Of a stretch of 64,000 nucleotides of DNA, positions 21,469-35,612 are shown one piece after another. Where the stretch lies: positions 124,001 to 188,000 of the forward strand of contig JAZKJV010008885.1 in the NCBI GenBank assembly GCA_037367405.1. The letters run 5' to 3'. A program made the translations under genes and the position numbers. Each line of letters begins with the position of its first letter. Within the stretch, counting starts at the first letter, position 1. Under the pieces are notes generated by a model that searched no databases, was not told the DNA's origin, and was given only the letters and a program-made list of their open reading frames with translations. This stretch comes from Ottelia alismoides (taxonomy: Eukaryota; Streptophyta; Magnoliopsida; Alismatales; Hydrocharitaceae).

Positions 21469-24405
21469 TGTTGAATCCATGATTAATTAACATTCTTTCC
21501 CCGTATTTTGTCTTAAAACCCTTAAAAATTACATGTAAATATCCAATAATTCCCATCTTTTAAGAAAACCATACTCATGAATAAAAATGCACTTTTATGC
21601 ATCAAAACCAAGTAAATAAATAAAAGAATAAAAATAAAGAAAATAAAAAGAAGGCAGATTGTAAATATGTACAACATGACTTATAAAATAAATATCGCTG
21701 AAAGATATATTTATAACCTAATCCCCGAGACCAAGTCAGCATGGATTGGTCGATAAATAAATAAGTAGGGAGCAGATAAGGAAGAAAACAATACAAAAAG
21801 AATTAATTCTACATTTCACACACTCTTCATTATTTATCCAATAATTATCAAATCTTCATTAATTTTTAATTAATTCATATGAACACATTTTCACCAAAAT
21901 CTTTTCCTAATTATTTTTAAAAATGTATAGAAAAATATAGAAATAAGTTAAAATAATATCTTGTATATTGCCAAGATTGTCAAAATCTCAACTTCTGAAC
22001 ATCATAACTTTCTCATACGAACTTCAATTTCACTCTACTCACCTTTAAAGTTTATAAAATAATATTATCTAATTAATGAATTTGATTTCACTAAAATCAG
22101 AGTCCGTTTGCAAAAATCGATTTTGGGACCTAACCACAATTGGGTTTCTGGCTATTTATTTTTATCTAGAACACATTATTTATTGTTTTAACGATTTATA
22201 ATTTTTAATAATTTTCTTGATCTTATATTTTAACCCTAATTTATTTCAGAATTTTTAGAGCTTATTTATAATTTCATTAATTTAAAAACCCTAAATCATA
22301 TATAAATTGAACTACATAAGTTATATCCGTATTTATTAATATCGTTAAATTAATTTATTAAAATCTACAAAAATTCATAGATACTCTATCTATTATTCTA
22401 ATAATTAATAAAATATAAAAATGGTATTCTATTTATTAATTTATTAACTAAAAAACAATTACCTTTTTACCAAGTATTATTTTTACCTATTTATTAATAT
22501 AATATTTATATTTCATAAATCATTTATTATCTATAAAAACTAATTATACCATAATTTAGATAAATTAATTATTTATACTTTTCATTTGTATACCTATTTA
22601 AAATAATGTTATTTACTATTTAATATAGAATTTATAATGAATTTCTTGATAATGTCAAACCAGGTGTTGACACGTGTCAACACGTAGTGCCTTCTTCTTC
22701 ATGAATAAATGCTGTTCGTTATGTTCTAACAACCGATCTTCTCTAATTTCTACCCACGCCATTGTTCTTCCAAAATCCAATCTAAACCCTCTACTCTCCT
22801 CTCCTAACAACCACCATTCACGCCCACCGTTCATCTCCAACTAAACCCCTTCGACCGTCCTATAAAAACCCATCAATCTCGGCCATTAACAACTAACTCT
22901 CCAACTTCCAAGTTCCAGAAACCAACCTGGCCGTCAACCAAACTTCCTAGCCTTGCTCCACCCTGATCTGGAGGTGACAACTCCATCTGAAGCCCGAGCG
23001 TGTAAGAAGGTCGACCGGAGGAGAAGTTCCAAGGCCAACCTTAGCCTTGCATCGCCTCCACGGTCGCATGGAGCTCCGAAAAAGCTGTCCCGTCAAGTTA
23101 TACACTCTGCGTTCCCAGGTAACATTCTCCATCTTTCTCCTTTTATTTTCTCGATTTGCGTATGTTAGTTAGTTTAAGTAAGCGCATCAAAAGACTCATC
23201 TAATCACCATATCAATCACATCCATCAGATTCACTTTGATTTCCATCAAAATCACTCTCAATCTCTCTTCCATTTTCACTGTTATACATTCCCTGGGAAC
23301 ACATCTTGAACTGCAAATCTATCATGATTCTTGGCCGATTTCATTCGAAATCGAGCATATAAATCTCTACTGCAGGTTCCTTCATTCATCTGGAGCAACA
23401 ATCAAGCTTCTGGAGCTTCTCCTTAGATCAATCGGGCAACATCTCTAGCCACATGGATTTCAAGATCCGTAGCTTGACCTTCACGCACAAGAGCATCTTC
23501 TTCGACGACTATCAACCAACTCTACCGTCCTCGTCGCCAGCTCACCCACAAGCGGGCTTGAGGGGTGAAGGCATCACCCCTCTGGCCTTGCAGGAGGTCA
23601 GATCTTGCAACCATTCGCCAGAGATAATTTAGAGAAGAGCACGTTGCCGTCACCTGTGCAGAAAGGGGGAAGAACAACAAGAATGCCAGAAGACACATGT
23701 GTGCGCCATGTGTCCCGTGAAGAATGGTCCAAATTCGTCCGCACGATCTATTCCAAGCTGTTGAAAGCAAACCGGTGGAAAAATTACATCATACACCCAA
23801 CAGCTTCTAGAAATTCAAGCTTGCTCCTATAGTTTTCCAAAATTACATTTAGATCCATGTATAGGGACCTAAATGTAATAACTTTTATTTTTCTTTCAAA
23901 TCAGTCCCTGAATAATGACTTTATTGTAACAACTTCTTTTATTTTTCTTGCACTTCTACCCTAGTACTGTAGGGAAATTTTGGACCTTATTTTGACTTTG
24001 TTTTCATCGAATTTTCTAGGGTAGTTACACAACTGCCCTAGCGAGATTTCTTTATATTTTCACATCTTTTCGTTGCATATTTTTCTTGTTCTTGATTTTC
24101 TAAACTTGTATCTGATTTGATTTCTTTTCTTGCTTTTTCAAGAAGAAATTAAGATTACGAATTTTCTCTTTCTCTCAAAAGCCGCAATATAGGTATTCTG
24201 CCTCCTCGAGTTCAACCTAGGGAAACTTACCTTGATAAATAAATAGTTTAAGGATAAATAGGAGAGGCGACTCTTTATTTCATCTTGTTTCTACCACTCT
24301 CTTATTTTATCTAAATTTTGTTTGATCAATCGCATTCTGATTTTCGTGGTTCTTCTACACCGACACATTTTTTTATTTAATTGTGGTGCAGATTTTAGTT
24401 TATCA
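21469..24405 (+). repeat. 5' LTR of element C (2937 bp)
   Basis: Begins TGTTGAATCCATGATTAATT and ends AGTTTATCA. It aligns along its length with 44728-47690. U3 is AT-rich; a TATA box is at 22861. R-U5 is richer in G+C near 22900-23800 and ends in a T-rich U5. Short open frames inside (22953-23168, 23605-23832) are not conserved in the other LTR. Confidence 0.85.
22861..22867 (+). promoter_or_regulatory. TATA box of element C 5' LTR
   Basis: TATAAAA precedes a pyrimidine-rich leader, and the same box occurs at 46125-46131 in the 3' LTR. It marks the end of U3. Confidence 0.65.
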
Positions 24406-24408
24406 AAA

Positions 24409-24426
24409 CAACACCCTTACTAGGGA
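24409..24426 (+). other. Decayed tRNA-Asp-type primer-binding site
   Basis: CAACACCCTTACTAGGGA lies three bases after the LTR end. Compared with TGGCGCCGTTGCCGGGGA, nearly all differences are G-to-A or C-to-T, as expected for methylated DNA decaying by deamination. The downstream GGTGC also fits Athila-type leaders. Confidence 0.65.
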
Positions 24427-25689
24427 GGTGCTAGCTTTATTACCGTTTTGACTTTATTTTGTGATTTGTTTTACAGTTTTTTTGTTTTCCTTCGATTTTA
24501 TTTTCGATTTGTTTTGCATCTTTTTACGGTTTTACATCTTTTATGGTTTTCATTGATTTCCTTTGATTTTTTACGATTTTTGTGTTCTTTTATATTTACA
24601 ATTTTTTGGTGTGTTTGTTTACTAACAAGCTTTGCAGGGCCTGCAAGATCAGCCTGCTTCTTCGAAAGTCGAATCAGTTGAAAGCACAGAGATCAACTTT
24701 TTCTCTACAAGTCAGTTGCAGAGGGCAGAGCGAGTTGGTAGATTTGTTTTTGTGTTTTGTAAAAAAGGGCATTTGCCCGTTTTTCTGTTTTCTTAGAAGG
24801 GGAGCCGTAAGGTCATCCCGACTTGTACCTTCCTCCCTCTTTTTATCAGGGTCTGTTTCACCGAGTGCCGTGCACTTGGGGGATCAGGGCACCCACCGCG
24901 ACTTTTCTCGCATCGTTGATTTTCCGCAACTTTTTCGAAGATAGGTGCTTGCTTAGGTTTTTTCTATTTTTTCTCTCTGCTTGCGCCTATGTAGTTAGTT
25001 TTAGAACCTGCAACCTAGGTGCATGCTTATTTAGGAAAATAAAAAAATAAAAAAATTCGTTAGACATTCTTTAAAAAATCCAGAAAAAGAGATAACAGAA
25101 AAATTAAAATCGAGCCTGCTAATTTTATTTGACATAAAAATCAAACGAAAAGGATCAATTGTTTTTGGAGAGCAACCCCTAGCAGATAGATTGGAGGTAC
25201 ATTCTAGATCTATGAGTGAGAGACGATACATAAGGTAGATCCAGAGTCTGAATTTTTTCGGAATACTACTTAGTTCATACACTTAATCACCTAATCTTTA
25301 ATGGGGACTCTCGGGTAGCCTGAAACGGTCTGAATTTCCTTAGCAGAGTGGGAGGTTTAGAGGACGCCGCAATAACATGATCCTCAAGTAACACGGGTAG
25401 CCGGAAACGGTCCGTACTTACTCCCATATTGGATGAGAATAGGAGATTGCTTGTAAGAGCTCGAGATGGTGTTCTGGGGGAGTTTCGGGCACGTATCATC
25501 TCATTTTAATCTGTAAAAAGACCAGTTTGCCAAATAACCCTAAAACTGAAAAGATAAATGACCGAACTCTTACGATCGTCACCAGGTTGTGTTGGTGAAC
25601 TTGGGGTTGCATTGTACATTACCGCGTCTTATACACCTTCACACTCGTATTTCTTGACTTGACATCGTGCTCTCTTTAGATATCTTTTT
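24427..25689 (+). other. 5' leader of element C
   Basis: Non-coding leader, T-rich at 24440-24620, then a TTTGCAGGGCC segment and a GTGCACTTGGGG block near 24870. Both are shared with the minus-strand leader at 11272-11867. The gag frame begins about 25690-25720. Confidence 0.65.
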
Positions 25690-27276
25690 GACATCGAAGA
25701 TGATAACCTGACAGATTTTGCGCTCAGACTCCGTGAGCTTTCGACTATCCACCGTCCGTCGTACATCTTCACAAACTCGAGATGACCCTCTTCCTGAGTT
25801 GATCCCATCAAGTCATGAGGAAAGTCAGACCCAGACTCCCTCGCTTCCCATCCCTTCTATTGAGGCAAACCCTCATCTCAAATATTCATCTATTTCTCCT
25901 ACACATTTCTCACTTAGTTCTTATGAGACCTTTTCCTTCCTAAAGGATTCAAAGACAATGGCTAGAGGGAAGAGACCAGTTGAAAACATACCTATTGAGG
26001 ATCGACCGACTGGGGAGCGATAAATCGAGGACAGACTTGATCTACCCACAGACATTACTACGAGAATTCTTGATACACTACAATAGATGAATTTACAGAT
26101 CAGAAACTAGTGTATAGTCTAAGATGAGCTGAGAGATGAGATCGCTGCACTGAGAGCAGGAGTCGAGAATCCACCACCACCTGTTGTGGTTCCCGTGGCA
26201 TTACGAGATGAGTATGACTCAGGAGCTAGGACACTACACCATTGGATTCGGTTACCATCAAATCAAGGGTCATACGAGCTGAGACCGTACTTTATTTCTT
26301 TGCTTTCCAAGTTCTACGGAATGCTACAGTGGAGTCATTTACCTTTTTTACAACAATTCGAGATGATTTGCGATACATCTAGTTATTCGGGAGTTACACA
26401 AGAGGTTGTTTGCCTCAAGGCCTTCCCCTTCACCTTAGCATCACTCTACTGGCTGAGTCATTTAGGGAGGGAGATCTCTACATGGGACGATTTGAAGTCC
26501 ACATTACTGCGTAAATATTTTCCTCTAGGACAGACAAACATGATGCGGAGTCAGATCTCCAATTATACGTAGTTACCACATGAATCTTTCCATGAGGCAT
26601 GGGATCGATTCAAGGATCTTACTGAGAGATGCCCTCATCATGAGATACCATTAAAGGTGCTTATACAGAATTATTTCATAGGACTCCAGTCAGATGTACA
26701 GGGCCTAGTGAGCGCTGTATGTGGCGACAGTTATTTGAATAGGGATGCCGAGTTTGTCTGGTCCATCTTTGAGGGGATGGCAGAGAAGTCACGAGTTGTT
26801 AGCTCTACTTGGGCATTCCAGAAGGCCCCATAGCCCCCACACCAATGAGAGCATCAAAAGGTGGCGAATGTTTCAAATTCTGAATCACAGACCAACATGT
26901 GATTTATTAGTGAGAAACTGACGTTGACGTGATTCAGAAGCAAGTTCAGGATATGCAACTGCTACGAGAGTTGGAGAAACTCTCATCACTTCCCCAACAG
27001 TTGACTGATCTGACGAAGAAGGTGATGGATTTACAACTTCAGTTCCAGCAATCCTGTCCTTCTTCGACTTCTTACCCTGTTCGGAGATCTTTACTCGCTC
27101 CTCCCACCCGTCAGATTAACTTTGTACTGAGCGAGCCGATTCAGCCTATTGAGAATCCACAGACTAATGATGCGGGACAGGCAACTTGGGTTTGGAAATC
27201 AAATAATAAAAGGGATGTTGTGCCCCGAATCACAAGGTCGAGTCAACAAGAAAGAGAAAGAAACACTCAAACAGAT
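25690..27276 (+). pseudogene. Athila/Tat-type gag, 5' part (element C)
   Basis: Capsid-like region. The frame 26186-26572 and its continuation to about 26830 carry features of plant Athila/Tat Gag: a YELRPYFISLL segment, a LKAFPFTLA block, the conserved WDDL...LLRKYFP stretch, then AWDRFKDL.ERCPHHEIP. A C-terminal coiled-coil-like stretch is at 26930-27060. Stops occur near 26022, 26102, 26571, 26832 and 26902. The frame is cut at 27276 by the nested element and resumes at 37676. It cannot make a full Gag. Confidence 0.85.
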
Positions 27277-30200
27277 TAAAAAACAATCAAAGCATGCAAA
27301 AATGTTAGCGGTCTTCGCTATTTATTTTTACATGTTATAGCAACAAGAGTCAAACACAAGGATCACGATAAACCTACGAAGTAGTCAAAATTCAAGAAAG
27401 GGAAAAACTATTTTTGGTGATTTTAATTTTGCAAAATTTTAATTAGGGATAAAATAAGCAAATAAGGAAATAAAGCCAACAAAAAGTTTTTTTAATTTTT
27501 ATTTAAGACTAAAAATGCTCAGAAAATTCAAGTAAACACATTTTTGGATTTTTAATATTTTAAAATATTTTTGGTAATTTTCTGTGAGTTTTCTGATGTT
27601 TTTGTTATTTTATAAAAAATCAAACAAAGGCCAAAAATGCAAATAGTGCACAACCATGACAATATTGCAAGTTAAAAATAATTAAAATGCCCTAAAGTCC
27701 AAAGTTATAAATTTTATGAGAAAAAAATATATAAAAATCTACAAATAGGAACTGAAATGATAATTTTTTGATTTTTCTAGAATTTTATATGATTTTTAGA
27801 AGTTTTAGGTCTTTTGCAAATTTTAGGGTTTTTATAAGAGCTTTTCAAACAAAAATGCGATTGAAGACAAAGCATACAAAATAAACACACAAGATTTTTT
27901 GTAGAATTTTTAAGTGATTTTTCAAATTTTTATGTATTTTCTAAAATAGTCAGGACAATTTTTAGGGGTTTTTGATTTTTAGAAGATAGTAAACGAAACT
28001 AAATTAATCCACAAAAATCACAACAAATATTACGTGTCAGCATGAGCAAATAATAATTTTTAGAGAACTTTTAGAGTTAATTTAGTATTTATTAAATAAA
28101 ATATAGGATGTGCAACTCACATGGACCTACTTGTAATTACAATTAAGCTCCTAGCTAAACAATAACACACCTGAAAAATCTAGGGCCAAAGACACAAAAT
28201 GTCTAGAGTAAATACACAAGTGCTTAATAAACCATGAATAGGGGCATAAATGCAAGTCTCAGAATCTTTCCATTCAAATCATAACAAATATAAAGCACAT
28301 GGCACGAAAGGCAAATAACCCAGAAAAGCACGTGGGACGACGCGTGAGTTCACACAAACCGGACTAAAATGCAAATAACAAAATATCAAGGGTCTAACTG
28401 TAAACTATCCAAAGTATTTTAAACTACGATAAATATTTACATGACTCAACAGTAAATGCAAAACAAGGAAGGGTCTAAGAACAAATTACCCTTTATTAAG
28501 CATGATCCAACGACTGATGGCGCTCCACTTATGGATGAACGGTCAGGATGGGGGGTACCCCTTTGGCGATGAACGACTGCTGCTTGATCCTCAGATGGAT
28601 CCAACAGTCAAGAGCTCCCTGATGGTGGATGGTGACGATTAGACTTGGAGGAGACCTCAATCGGACGATGGAGGCATTGTCTGGACGAACTGGGATGAAC
28701 TCACCTCCAGCAAGTTTCAATCGACGATGAAGGGTTGGTCCAGTGTCGCCAGGAACCGCTGGTGTGAGGGAAACGTCTTCGGCGATGGTCCTCAGCTACT
28801 GGTTAGCTCAGAAAGTGCCAGGACCAAGAAGAAGGTCCTGGAAAGGCATGGCCGTCCTGTAGCTACCTAGGCATGTCATTGACCTCCAGCTGAGGCCTAG
28901 TGGTGCTTCAACCCTGCAGAAGAAGGTGTATGCTCGGAGAAGTTGCTCCGGTGAGGGTTAGAGCACTACTAATATTAGGATCAGAGGGGGAAGGTGGACG
29001 GGACCGGTCACACACGGGATGAGGGAGTCAACATGTAGCTTGACTCCAATCCGGTGATTGGAGTCAAGAGAGGGGTTGCGGAGCGTACAGAGAAGCGAAG
29101 GGAGGTTTAAGCGAGGCGTGTGAAGGTCGGAGTGCGGCAAACAAGGTCGATGCGCTCGTCGGAGTGAATCAATGCTTCTTGGGTAAATGAAGGAATCAAA
29201 CATGAAATGGAAAGGAGTAGAAGGTACCTACGGTGAAGGAGGTCACCTGGGGGTGTAGACAAAGGTCTACGGGGATAATGGCCTCGCTGGCTAGTGCTGC
29301 CAGAGGCTAGGCTCCTCATCACGGAGCTGAAAATATCTCGCCGGACCTGGGGGCTTCCATGCTCCAAAAGATGCCCTCGCCCTCATCCTCTCGTGCTGTC
29401 ACTCCGGGAAAGAGAAAACAGGTGCACACGAGGTGGTGGAGCATTCGGAAGTGGTGAAAAAGGGGAGAGGAGGTATAGGCTAAGGCTTCCAAGTACGAGA
29501 AGATGGGGCGCAACCCACGACTGAGGCACGAATCGAGTGGGAAAGTATCGGGCGAAGATTAGGGATCGTGCCACTTAATTAGGGATTGAAATAGGAAGGA
29601 ATGGGTCCAAGATCTGGTCAGGATAATTGGGTGAAAGTTGGCGAAAACCTGATTTAGGCGAGGAAGGGTTGGCAGGGACTAGTTGACCAGAGTTAACATG
29701 TCTGAGTTGGACCATTCCGGGACGAGCTAGGACACAACCAAAATAGGCTACAGGACAAAACTTTTTAGAAAAATAAAGATAAAAAAATAAAAAATAGTAA
29801 ATGAATTTAAATTAAAAAGTGTATAAAATGGAAAATGTTTATTATTTTTCAAAGTATTTTCTCGTGATTTTAATTTTTATGAAAAATAAGTTAATGTATA
29901 TACAATATATAGTATTATATACATGTATAATATACCTATGTATTATGAACAAGTATTTTTACTATTTTATTTTAACACAAATACCCCTATTTTATTTTTT
30001 AATTTTTTACAACATATTTTTTAGGAATACAAAACAATTTTTATTTTATTTTTTAAATTATTTAATTATACATAATAGATATGAGATTTAACACATGTAC
30101 ATGTATTTTGTACAATGAGTGGAGATTTTATTTTTATTTTTATTTAATCTTTCTGATTTTATTTTATTTTGTATTATTTTAGGAGTATATACAAGGGAGT

Positions 30201-30544
30201 AAAAATAAGAATTAAATATTATTTGTCAAAAATCATTATGTACAAATATAGGTAAAATGTACAACACTAAGTGAACCCTATCTCTCTCTACTTGTTTTAT
30301 TTTGCGATCAAGTCAATGCTTGACCTTCTCTTGGGGTTTGGATCACTCTGTATTTATTCTAAATACCTCCTTCCTTTTTCTTCTCCTTTATTCTTTTATT
30401 TTTGCACAAAAGCATGCTAATTATGCAATATTAACAAATGCATGCAAAATGCTAAGTTATTGTATTTACATGTATTTACATGCCACTTTGCTAAAATAAA
30501 TAGCTAAAATAAAAGAATAAAGAGTGAGAATCAAGGATTTGTCA
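27277..30544 (-). repeat. 3' LTR of element B (3268 bp)
   Basis: It is the full-length copy. Positions 28483-30544 align with 35613-37675. The right end ATTTGTCA is followed by CCCCC, the polypurine tract on the minus strand. The first 1.2 kb (27277-28482) has no counterpart in the other copy. A G+C-richer R-U5-like block at 28500-29560 contains open frames that are not considered genes. Confidence 0.82.
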
Positions 30545-32559
30545 CCCCCTTTACTTTACCTTTGCTAGTCCCTTAGCGAACACTTATTTGAAAAGAAGTG
30601 AAAAGAAAAAGTAAAGAAAAAGGAAGAGAATCAAGGTTGATTATTAAACTTATCTTCATTAAATTGAAGTATGGAGCTCGATCAGACCTTTGGATTATTA
30701 GTTTGTTGGAACCTTATTGGGAAATAGGTTTAAAACTCAACAGCCTCTAAGTTCCACTATTCTATGGTCAAGAATCCTCAATAATCCAGATCAGAACAAG
30801 TCTACATAGACAAACTCTAATGACTATGCATCTTTCCTTGTACTGTGTAAGTGATGTGTAGCTCCCCACCTCAGAAATGACAAAGAAACAACCTCTCTCA
30901 ACAAGGTAACTCTAATTCCTCAGTCTAGCAGCTCTTTCCTCTAGAAGCGGGGTATTCCCTTCTAAGTTCAAGTGCAACTTGCTCAATAAGAGGGGGAAAG
31001 AAGAGAATGGATCGTGGCAAGTGTAGCCACGTATCCCTAGGAGCTCAACTAGTGTAGCTAAGTCTCCCGCTGCAAGCTTCATGAGATGAGAAAATGGAAT
31101 ACATAAGCTTTGCTTTAGTTGACTATATACACTCCGGCAGGCATTTTATTTTCAATCAGGCCTGTCCACTTTTTTGGAGTTTTTCTCGATTTTGCGTTTT
31201 TTTCTTTTTTCTTTTTCTTTTTTTTGTGAATATGTACATCATATCTACATGGTGCAGCATATACATAAGGAGTTTTTCCTCTTGAGCCAGTAGACTATCC
31301 CTCTTTTGAAGCATTATTGCAACCCACAACTCCTGTCTTTAGACTTCAATGTTACTAGACCAAGTTGAGATGCACATCCCTCCCTAAAGGAAGACGAGAG
31401 GTTCCACCCAGAAGTACTACCCTCGTATGCTACTCCAAGCCAAAGAATTCTGCCTGCTCACCACCTCATCCGTGGGGAGCTATGTGTAAGGTGCTGGTCC
31501 AAGTAAAGCCATTGTCTGTGAGAGTCATGCATGCATTGTTAAGTGTTCTACTTAGGCTCATCAAGATGACATGTGAACATAGCCTAGTGGACTCAAAGAA
31601 TTAAGTCACTAATGGGACCTGAAAAGTCTTAACCCCAAGTCCTATAAGGTTCCTCTGAAAGTGAGGTGGATTAAGGTATTAACCAAGCTCCATTTTCCAA
31701 TTTAATTCCAGACTAGTTTAAATGTCAACTATGATTCCTAAGAATATACAAAAATATGTACAAACTCTTTTTGATGCAATTTTTCAAAATATGCAAAGTT
31801 TTTGAAAAATGTTTGAATGTAAGGAGGAAGAAGTTTTGTAAACTTTTATTTTCAAACATTTTTCAAAAATTTTGTAGTATATACATAATTTTGATAAAAA
31901 AATTTACACAAGTTTTACACACAAACATTTTCACAAACATCTGTACAAAAATAGTTTTTTACAAATAGCTATTTACAAACATGTATGTGCAAGAAAGAAT
32001 TTTATATGTAGGAAAAATTTTAAAATTTTATGATTTTTAGCTTGTGGTTTTTAGCCATTTGATTTATTAACACACTCACACAAAGTATGAGTTATGGCTA
32101 AAGTATATGTACAATATATACGACACCCCCTATACTTATCTTAAACGATGTCCTTAGAGTGATCAAAGAGCAATGAAGAAGACATAACTCGTGTTGAGTA
32201 TTGGGAAGTGAAAAGAAAGGCTATACTACAATGACGAATAAAAGAATATAATGAATAGAGGTCGGTGATCCCCCTATACTTAGGATCAAGTAATCCTAAG
32301 TATAGAAGTTTGTACACAAGGGGAAAACTAGGAATAGAATGTACAGGGTTTGCCTCCCTATACTTAAGGTAAAATATCCCTAAGTATAGGCAGCAAAATA
32401 GATCTAAAAAGAAACAAGCAGATTATCACAAGTTTGACACCCCCCTATAGTTAGGGTAAAGTGCACCCTAAGTATAACATAATCAGAAGATGAAGATGGG
32501 GCGTTAGACCAAAGAATGAATGATATGGACATCTAGATCTATACAGCTGTGGGGAAGAA
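30545..32559 (-). mobile_element. 3' untranslated region of element B
   Basis: Collinear with 16347-18917: a block beginning CTTTGCTAGTCCCTTAG (30557), the segment around 31130-31170, the block at 31624-31670, degenerate TTTTCAAA repeats (31780-31980), then the hairpin array. The block next to the tract also matches the reverse complement of 44660-44715 in element C. Non-coding. Confidence 0.75.
32125..32483 (-). repeat. CTATACTTAGG hairpin array, element B
   Basis: A half-site at 32131 is followed by hairpins at about 32270-32303, 32362-32393 and 32443-32478. Arms are CTATACTTAGG and CCTAAGTATAG with small changes in each unit. Same layout as 18356-18835. Confidence 0.78.
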
Positions 32560-35500
32560 GTGATAATCAGACATGAGATGCAAATGATGCGAGTCAAAGA
32601 CCACATCTCATGCAAAATGAATAGGGGCAGCATCAACGATCAACGGATCACGATCTATATATGGCTTCAAGCGCTGACCGTTAACTCGCAAGGTGGAATC
32701 CGACGATATCTCAGATATGTAAATGCTGCCATTATCGTGCACCTTTTGGACCAAGTATGGTCCCTTCCACTTGCTCTACAACTTCCCTGGAAATAGTCTC
32801 AACCTGGCATCGAATAGCCATACTCGTTGGTTCATCTCAAACTGCTTATGGCTAACATGAGAATCATGTCATATCTTCACTCGCTCATTATACTGTAGGC
32901 TACTCGAAAAGGTTGTATCTCTAAGCTCCTCCAGGGCTGCCAACTCAGCCTTCCTCTGATCTCCTATACTCTTTGAATCCAATAATATCTCAGTGACTGC
33001 CCATAATGACTTGTGATTTATCTCCATAGGTAAATGGCATGGCTTGCCATAAACGAGACGAAAGGGAGACGCACGCAAAGGTGTCTTGAAGGAAGTCCGA
33101 TATGCCCACAAAATCGAGTCCAAAAGATGTGACCAATCCTTTTGATCTGGGCGGACTACCTTATGCAATATCATCTTGATCTCCCTATTCGATACTTTAG
33201 CAAGACCATTGGTCTGAAGATGATAAGGAGTGGCTATTTGATGGTCTATGCTGAACTCGCTAGCAAGGGCCTATACCTTGTCATTGATAAAGTGAGACCT
33301 CCCGTCAGATATCAAAACTCTAGGCACCTCGAACTGTAAAATGATATTTTCCTCACAAATCGGTAAATAGTCTTAGCATCTGCGGTTCGGGTGGGAATGG
33401 CATCAACCAATGACTCACATAATCCACAACCAACAAAATGTACTCAAATCCCTGACTCTTAGGGAATGGACCTATGAAATCAATGTCTCATGCATCAAAA
33501 ACCTCATAGAGGTAAATGGACTGCATAAACATCATATCACATTGTCGACAAGTGCCCATCCTCTGACAGTCATTACACCTCTTCATGAATTCATCAGAAT
33601 CCTTAAAGAGGGTAGGCCACCATAGGCCAGATTATAGCACTTTCGGTACTATCCTCCTCCCAGAATGATGTCCTCCTGCCTCAAGCTTGTGGAAGTATGC
33701 GAGGATGCCATGGTGCTCCTCCTGAGGAATGCACCGATGCCAGACACTATCCCCTCCTTCGTGATAAAGGACGGGATCCTCCTAATGGTACGACTTGGCC
33801 TTCACAAGGAAAGTCTCAAGTCGCTGCTTGGGCCAACCTTGTGGAACTTTCTTGGCGATAAGATAGTTCACAATGTCAGCGTACGATGGAAGCGAGGCGA
33901 TAGCAAGGATCACCTCATCTGGGAAGGTCTCTGTAATAGGTGATGTATTATCTGAATCCTCAAAATTTTCCAATCGGGAGAGATGATCCGCCACCATATT
34001 CTTAACTCCAGGCTTATCCTTAATCTCAATATCAAACTCCTAGAGTAGAAGGATCCATCTAGTCAATCTCTCTTTGGCATCCTTCTTTGCCATGAGGTAC
34101 CTGATGGCGGTATGATCTTTGTAAATAGTTACTATGGATCCAAGAATATAAGATCTGAACTTATCCAAGGCAAAGACTACGGCTAGCATCTCCTTCTCTG
34201 TGATAGTGTAGTTCTGTTGGGTGGCATCCAAAGTACGGCTAGCGTAGTGAATGGCAAAAGGTAATCCATCCCTCCTCTATCCTAGCACAACCCCTATGGC
34301 AAAATCAGAAGCATCCGTCATGATCTTGAATGGAAGAGACCAATCGGCCGGCTGAAGGACAGGAGCCTCGACAACTAATCCCTTGAGAGTATCGAAGGAC
34401 GCAAGACACTTATCATCTACAATGAACTCGGTGTCTTTCATCAGCAGATCAGTAAGCGGTCAGGTAATCCTGCTGAAATCCTGAATGAATCGTCAGTGGA
34501 AACCAGCATACCCCAGAAAAGACTGCAATTGCTGCAAATTGGATGGTGGATTGAGTTTCCTAATGATACCCACCTTGGCCGGATCGATCTCCATGCCCTT
34601 GTTGGAGATGATATGACCAAGCACCATCCCCTGAGTCACCATGAAGTGATTCCTCTCATGATAAAACAATATGGACCTCAATACATCGGTGAAGTACGCA
34701 GTCTAGGCAATCAAGACAAGCATCGAACCCGTTGCCGTAGACCGAGAAGTCATCCATGAAGACCTCTAATCAATCACCCACCATGTCCGAAAAGATGGAC
34801 AACATGCACCGTTGGAATGCCGCCGGGGCATTACATAGACCAAAGGGCATCGGTCTGAAAGCATAAGTCCCAAACGGACAGTTGAATGTCATTTTGTCCT
34901 GGTCTTCGGGAGCTATGGCCACCTGGTTATAGCCAGAGCACCCCTCAAGAACGCAGTAGTGACTCTTCCCAGCTAGCCTCTCAATAATCTGATCAATAAA
35001 AGGTAGCGGGAAATGATCCTTCTTGGCAGCCTCATTCAATCGTCTGTAGTCCACACAGAACCTCCAAGAAGTAGGTACTCGAGCAACGATCTCCTTTCCA
35101 GACTTACTCACAACTTTAGTGATGCCTGTCTTCTTGGAAACCACATGCAATGGACTAACCCACTTGGAATTGGAGATGCGGTAGATAAAATCAATGCTAC
35201 ACCATTTTGATATCTCTTTCATGACCGCATCTTGAAGATTCGGGTTCAGCCATCGCTGGAACTCACGCGAGGGCTTAACGTCCTCTTCGAGATAAATATG
35301 GTGGGAGCACAGGGTCAGACTTATCCCCTAGAGATCATCTACACTTCATCCAATCACCTTGCAGTTCCTTTTAAGAAACTCCATCAACCGAGATTCTTGC
35401 TCTTCAATCAAATCTGCTGAGATAGTGACTAGGTACATCTCATGCTCCCCTGCAAGGAATCTATACTTTCGTGACTGTGGCAAGGGCTTCAACTCTAGGA

Positions 35501-35580
35501 AACGGGGAGCTGGCAAATCTAGCTTCTGGAATGTCTATGTGAAAGCAACCAAATTTGCATGGGAGAACTCTCGTTGATCA
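32560..35580 (-). pseudogene. Ty3-gypsy pol of element B (RT, RNase H, integrase)
   Basis: Read on the minus strand. A pre-RT segment ELKPLPQSRKYRFLAGE starts near 35540. The RT frame (35222-34770) has WRFCVDYRRLNEAAKKDHFP and FGLCNAPAAFQRCM, with FMDDF codons at 34760-34746. RNase H follows, with MTDASDFAIG near 34320 and an EKEMLAVVFALDKFRSY segment at 34200-34140. Integrase has an H..H...C..C finger near 33600-33540 and a DFIGPFP segment near 33480. Its C-terminal part (33174-32869) reads AYRTSFKTPLRASPFRLVYG and runs on to a final NGQRLKPY near 32680. Several stops and shifts break it, for example in the RT around 34765 and near 33480. The protease is missing because of the deletion that also removed gag. 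Confidence 0.88.
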
Positions 35581-35612
35581 TGTAAAACTGGCGAAGACGA
35601 CCCTGCTGGTGT

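Noticed and set aside
22953..23832. Possible host exon next to a TATA box and polypyrimidine leader
   Set aside because: The whole block is repeated at 46200-47100 as part of the LTR pair.
28958..29574. Clustered minus- and plus-strand frames resembling a small gene
   Set aside because: They lie within the R-U5-like part of an LTR; the other copy (36029-36527) has different frame limits.
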